From Gnetum montanum (taxonomy: Eukaryota; Streptophyta; Gnetopsida; Gnetales; Gnetaceae): 23,604 bases of DNA. Shown here one piece after another: positions 20,341-23,604 of the stretch. The notes under the pieces are model-generated. The model had not been told where the DNA came from. It searched no databases and saw nothing but the letters and a program-made list of their open reading frames with translations. Numbering within the stretch: the first letter of the stretch is position 1; every line of letters begins with the position of its first letter. Location of the stretch: assembly GCA_015680685.1 (NCBI GenBank), contig MNCI01020858.1:5305-28908 (forward strand). Direction: 5' to 3'. The position numbers were made by a program, and so were the translations under genes.

Positions 20341-20652
20341 GCTACCTTTCATTGAATATCAAATTCTTGTACTTTCATAATCCATTTAACACATTTTTTC
20401 ACGAAGATCTTGTAATTTGGCTAATGCAATGGTGGCTGAATCAAAAACAATAATAAAAAATTTTCAGTTTAATAAATAGTAGCAAAAATTTTTCAAAGCT
20501 TTAATCACAATATACAATTTTTTTCCTGCAAGTGAATATTTTAACTCCACATCTTTCAAAGGTGTGGACGTGAAAGCTAAAGGCCTTTCACCTTGATTAA
20601 CAACATCTTAGGTTAAGATAGTGACAATGGTAACATCACTAGAGAAAGCATA
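20341..20652 (-). pseudogene. Degenerate gypsy RNase H (connection-like) domain of Tat
   Basis: It follows the RT thumb directly. YAFSSDVTIVTIL stands where an active Ty3 RNase H has a TDAS-type catalytic Asp, followed by RPLAFTSTPLKDVELKYS and KLYIVIKALKNFCYYL, the normal order of the domain. The catalytic acidic pattern is not evident, which is usual for the original RNase H in Tat elements, where it acts more like a connection domain. Stops at several sites add to this. Confidence 0.7.
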
Positions 20653-21571
20653 TTAAAGGAAATCATTTTCATACCAAGGAGAAGCTAAAATAGGTGCATC
20701 TATAATGGCTTCTTTAATGGCAAGGAAACCATTTTTTCTTTCTTTCGTCCAATGCATATTACTATCATTCTTTAGCATCTCATTTAATGGTCTAACTACT
20801 TCAGCATAAATACTAATATATTGTCTAACAAAATTAATTTTCCTAAAGAAGGCCCTTAAATTAGTCTTAGATAAAGGATAATGTGCTTCCAAAATAGTGT
20901 TTACCTATTCAAGATCAATCATAATTCCTTCTTTAGTTACTATATAACCAAGAAATTTACCACTTTGAACACCAAAGATGGATTTCTTTGCATTCAAAGC
21001 AATACCAAACCATCTACATTTTTTGAAAAAGTTTCTAAGGTCTCTAAGGTATGTATTCCAATCTTTAGACAAAATAGTTAAATCATCTAGATAAATAATA
21101 ATACACTTCTTTATTAGTCCTTCAAAAGTTTTATCCATAGCTCTTTGAAAGGTAGAACCAACAGTTATAAGACCAAAGGGCATATGAGAAAATTCAAAAG
21201 TTCCTCATTTTGTTGTAAAGGTAGTCTTATATTGGTCTTTCTTACATAATAATATTTGATTATATCCTAAATATCCATGTAAAATGGACAATTCGCAAAA
21301 GTTCTTCCATAAGGGAAAGTGGATAATTATCCTTAATGTAAGAAGTATTAAGGTTACAAAAATCAACACACAATTGTAATTCACCTATTTGTTTTCTAAT
21401 AAGCACTATGTTTGATATCCAACTTGAATGTCTCTTGGGGTAAATAATTTTAGATTCTAAAATTTTATCAATCTCTACTTTCATCAAAATTTCAATGTTG
21501 GGGTTAACAAGTATAAATTTTTTGTCTAAAGGTTTTGTCTTAAGTTTAAAGGATATAGTATGTGTCATCAC
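20653..21571 (-). pseudogene. rt: Tat reverse transcriptase, frameshifted, motif A Asp changed
   Basis: The RT copies element RNA to DNA. Fingers are read from 21571: IYPKRHSSWISNIVLIRK, LQLCVDFCNLN and DNYPLSLMEELLRIV. After a frameshift near 21295 comes LSILHGYLGYNQILL; relatives have LDGFSGYNQ, so the motif A Asp is His here. Another frame (21183-20905) holds MPFGLITVGSTFQRAMDKTF, then YLDDLTILS with the motif C Asp pair intact, and GKFLGYIVTKEGI. The thumb follows after a stop at about 20905: RAFFRKINFVRQYI, then LNEMLKN and DAPILASPWYENDF. Loss of the motif A Asp and the frame breaks mean it cannot work. Confidence 0.88.
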
Positions 21572-21839
21572 GAGAGGATAAAATGTTTTAACATCCTCCT
21601 AAATCCGAGATAAAACTTCCTCAGATTCATGTAACAATTTGATTAAGTTTTTTTTTCATCTACATGTAAGTAAGCTTCTATTTTGATAGGGCAATGTTAT
21701 CCTTTCTTTTCAATTTATATTATTTCTAGTTTAGCTAACATTTGCCAATTATTATTTTTAGATATTTNTAGTTATCATTATGAAAAACTTGAAAAGACAA
21801 GATATTATCTAGAATAGAGTAAGACTTGACATTTTCAAT
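21572..21839 (-). pseudogene. Eroded pol spacer between the upstream RNase H and RT, with one N
   Basis: The RNase H frame runs on to about FQVFHNDN and then becomes stop-rich. An ambiguous base sits at 21768. Relatives carry a variable, poorly conserved linker here. Confidence 0.5.
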
Positions 21840-22300
21840 AATAATTTCAAAATCTCAAGTATTGTGTCTAAAAGGGACATCTAATGTTGTGGCCATTTGA
21901 TCTAATGTATCCAGAACATAATTTTCTTCTCTAGGAACATGTTTAATAGATATGTGTTAAAATTCTTTAAAACGTTCAAGGATATAAGCTTTATACGCTT
22001 TCATGGTAGCATCCTTATCATCAAAGATTACATTAACTTGATTTACTATTAGTTAGGAGTCACTATAAATCTTGAGTTTGGATATGTCATAACATTGAGC
22101 TAGCTTGATCCCATGTATAAGAGGTTCATATTCAACCATGTTATTAGTCATAGGCTGTGTGAAATTAATGGCTTTAAGAATAGTCACTCCACTTGGAGGT
22201 ATAAACATTATTTCAACTTCATATCCTTTCTTGGAAGAGGCATCATCCACTCTTAATAGCCAAGTGTTTAAGTTAGAAAAATCTAAAAAATCCCTTTGAT
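21840..22300 (-). pseudogene. Second (archaeal-type) RNase H of the Tat element, upstream of RT
   Basis: RNase H removes the RNA strand of RNA-DNA hybrids during reverse transcription. One frame reads VDDASSKKGYEVEIMFIPP, then MTNNMVEYEPLIHGIKLA, KLKIYSDS, a stop, LIVNQVNVIFDDKDATMKAY, another stop, IKHVPREENYVLDTLDQMA. This matches the plant/archaeal-type RNase H signature: FDGASS, TNNxAEYEAL, GDS, and ADALA near the end. All four acidic catalytic positions (Asp, Glu, Asp, Asp) are retained in spite of the two stops. It lies between protease and RT rather than after the gypsy RNase H. Confidence 0.82.
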
Positions 22301-22649
22301 GAATATAGAAATGATCATCATCAAAATTTTGCAGATCTTCTAATGTTTTAATGGTTAGTATCTCATTTAAATCTTCATCCTTTCCTAATCGTAGTGTGTC
22401 AGTAAAAAAGATGTTTTTCCATCATGTTGATCATAAGGCAAGGTATCGTCATAAATTTCCTCACTTTGTCTAAAAGCTTGATAATATTGGATGGAATATG
22501 TATAAGAAAAAGGATTTATTTCTAAAGTTTCACTCACATCATCATTCACAATATATTCACCAAGTCCAAGTTTGATAACTCTAATAAAAAATTTAGTATT
22601 TTGGTTTTCCAAAAGTTGATTTTTTTGATTAAAAGTTATTACCACATGT
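22301..22649 (-). pseudogene. Tat protease-RNase H linker
   Basis: The frame at 22645-22385 encodes VITFNQKNQLLENQNTKFF, then LGLGEYIVNDD and acidic sequence (QSEEIYDDTLPYDQHDGK). It continues the FKKK..F..IDVG.YAI-like block seen after the protease in related Tat polyproteins. No catalytic domain is in this piece. Confidence 0.5.
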
Positions 22650-23010
22650 TTATAAAAGGTTCTCTTGGTATAACAACATATTCAAATTTTTCGTTAATGG
22701 GGATTAATAATTTTGAAAAATTTGATCTAAAGAAACCTCCAAACTGAGCTCTAAAAGTCCTAGATAGAAGCGCACTATAAGTAGGTGACATGTCAATTAC
22801 TAAAATATTTGTATAACATGTGAAGGTAGGGTATTATTTAAGTTACACTTTCACTCATTTTAATGACCATACCACAAGTACATTAGATCTATCAAGCTAT
22901 ATCACACTTCTTGCTTATGGTAGCATTTATGCTCCTAACATTTTGCACCCTTCTATGGGCATGACACTAATAGTTGTGCTAGAATTCATTATGCAATTAT
23001 CAACATTCTT
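22650..23010 (-). pseudogene. pr: Tat aspartic protease region, eroded
   Basis: On the minus strand NSSTTISVMPIEGCKMLG stands where the family has a D-S/T-G active site followed by VMP. The expected Asp reads Asn. After several stops come ILVIDMSPTYSALLSRTF, matching the conserved VIDM..YnaLLGR flap and C-terminal block, and FEYVVIPREPF. The protease would have matured the gag-pol polyprotein. Stops and the probable loss of the catalytic Asp make it inactive. Alignment at the active site is by eye. Confidence 0.6.
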
Positions 23011-23074
23011 ACTTAAAATGATCAAGGTGGTTAAGAAAAGTGACTGATCTTTATTATTCAACATGAAATTACTT

Positions 23075-23604
23075 AAGTTTTGTATTGATAAAGCATTAGG
23101 TATTTTTGCAAATGAACTTATTTTATAGTTATTGGAAATTTTTATTTATTTTATTCAGATGTATGAACTATCTTTTGGATCACATCTTTTATTTCATCAA
23201 AATGTAAAAGATCATACATTGAAATGTTGACTTTAACACTTTTAAAATTCTTAACTAGACCACAAGTTTTATGTTCATCTTTGACTTCATGTTGGGGTGG
23301 AGTTCTTATAAGTATAGAAGATGTATTTGATTGTTGTTGAATGTTTACTTGGGATGGTCTTATTTGGTCAATTGTGTTATTTTGACTAGAAATTCTGCTC
23401 TTAGAAAGAGTATAAGAGTTATTCCTAGTTTGTTGTTGAGTAGTGTTCATAATGATACTAATTATATGGTAGTGATTGTTATGTGGATTAGGATCACTTA
23501 CCAAAACTTGTTTATAGGAGGTAATTTCTTCATTTTCTCTTTCATGAGGTATGTTAGGGACCATGATTAGGGCTTTTTCATTTTGTTGATTTTAGGCATT
23601 ATCA
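23075..23604 (-). pseudogene. gag: Tat gag C-terminal part (runs off the window end)
   Basis: The frame at 23564-23151 contains SDPNPHNNHYHIIS, an Asn/Gln-rich stretch (NTTQQQTRNNSYTLS) and VNISMYDLLHFDEIKDVIQK. It lines up with 965-1400 on the opposite strand near the left end, with a comparable number of residues. It continues past a stop into a segment like the PKRQVHF tail of the left copy. The capsid part lies beyond 23604. It is tied to the protease region at about 23010. Confidence 0.82.

Larger units (their letters stand above)
17627..23604 (-). mobile_element. Ty3/gypsy Tat-type LTR retrotransposon (5' end outside window)
   Basis: On the minus strand the order is gag C-terminus, protease, a TNN-EYE type RNase H, reverse transcriptase, gypsy RNase H, HHCC and core integrase, spacer, LTR. 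Integrase after RT is the Ty3/gypsy order, and the extra RNase H places it in the plant Tat clade. Reading frames persist over hundreds of codons despite many stops, so the element was once coding and decayed mainly by point mutation. Its 5' LTR lies beyond 23604. Confidence 0.88.

Noticed and set aside
21840-22300. RNase H upstream of RT as a new retroelement architecture
   Set aside because: Plant Tat-clade elements are known to carry an extra archaeal-type RNase H, and I believe forms with it before RT exist; kept as a lineage observation, not as novelty.
22820-23047. Plus-strand 75-codon open frame with hydrophobic residues
   Set aside because: It is opposite the eroded Tat protease region, whose motifs are on the minus strand.
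1-23604. tRNA or rRNA genes
   Set aside because: No cloverleaf with the conserved GGTTCRA box in the right setting and no rRNA-like segment was seen; only the tRNA-complementary primer site at 15661-15672.

Overview
The window looks like AT-rich, repeat-dominated nuclear DNA of a seed plant, possibly a large-genome species such as a gymnosperm; this lineage is an inference and is not proven here. The evidence is a Ty1/copia element primed by initiator-Met tRNA, two Ty3/gypsy elements of the plant Tat type, and broken copies of two plant gene families: a GH9 endo-1,4-beta-glucanase and a NIP aquaporin. I see no intact host gene, no tRNA or rRNA gene and no CRISPR array. Nearly every coding stretch is interrupted by stops or frameshifts.

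Layout. (1) 1-3632, + strand: the gag of a Tat element joined directly to a long LTR-like sequence, with no pol between them. (2) 3633-6408: AT-rich noncoding DNA with diverged, palindrome-centred repeat modules at about 4220-5130. It is bracketed by inverted ~95-bp arms at 3538-3632 and 6409-6499. (3) 6500-7690: no recognisable feature. (4) 7690-9000, - strand: a chimeric block in which a NIP aquaporin fragment abuts a GH9 endoglucanase fragment, both without visible introns. (5) 9598-12008: a 1.2-kb head-to-tail duplication. Each unit carries unidentified flank, a truncated copia LTR and the 3' end of copia pol. (6) 11363-16081, - strand: a copia element with 5' LTR, tRNA-iMet primer site, gag, protease, integrase, RT, RNase H, polypurine tract and a truncated 3' LTR. 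(7) 16082-17626: a decayed, coding-like + strand stretch, then a 99-bp tandem repeat. (8) 17627-23604, - strand: a Tat element read as part of an LTR, integrase, degenerate gypsy RNase H, RT, a second RNase H upstream of RT, protease and the end of gag, continuing beyond the window.

How the parts relate. The two Tat copies at the window ends are relatives in opposite orientation. They share the gag C-terminus and about 0.9 kb of LTR. The left one looks like a pol-less, gag-only derivative of the type represented on the right. The copia element lies between them and was partly duplicated after its 3' LTR had been truncated. The most unusual item is the NIP/GH9 chimera. Single Ns at 12715 and 21768 mark assembly uncertainties; the first sits between two perfect 47-bp direct repeats and is probably an assembly join.
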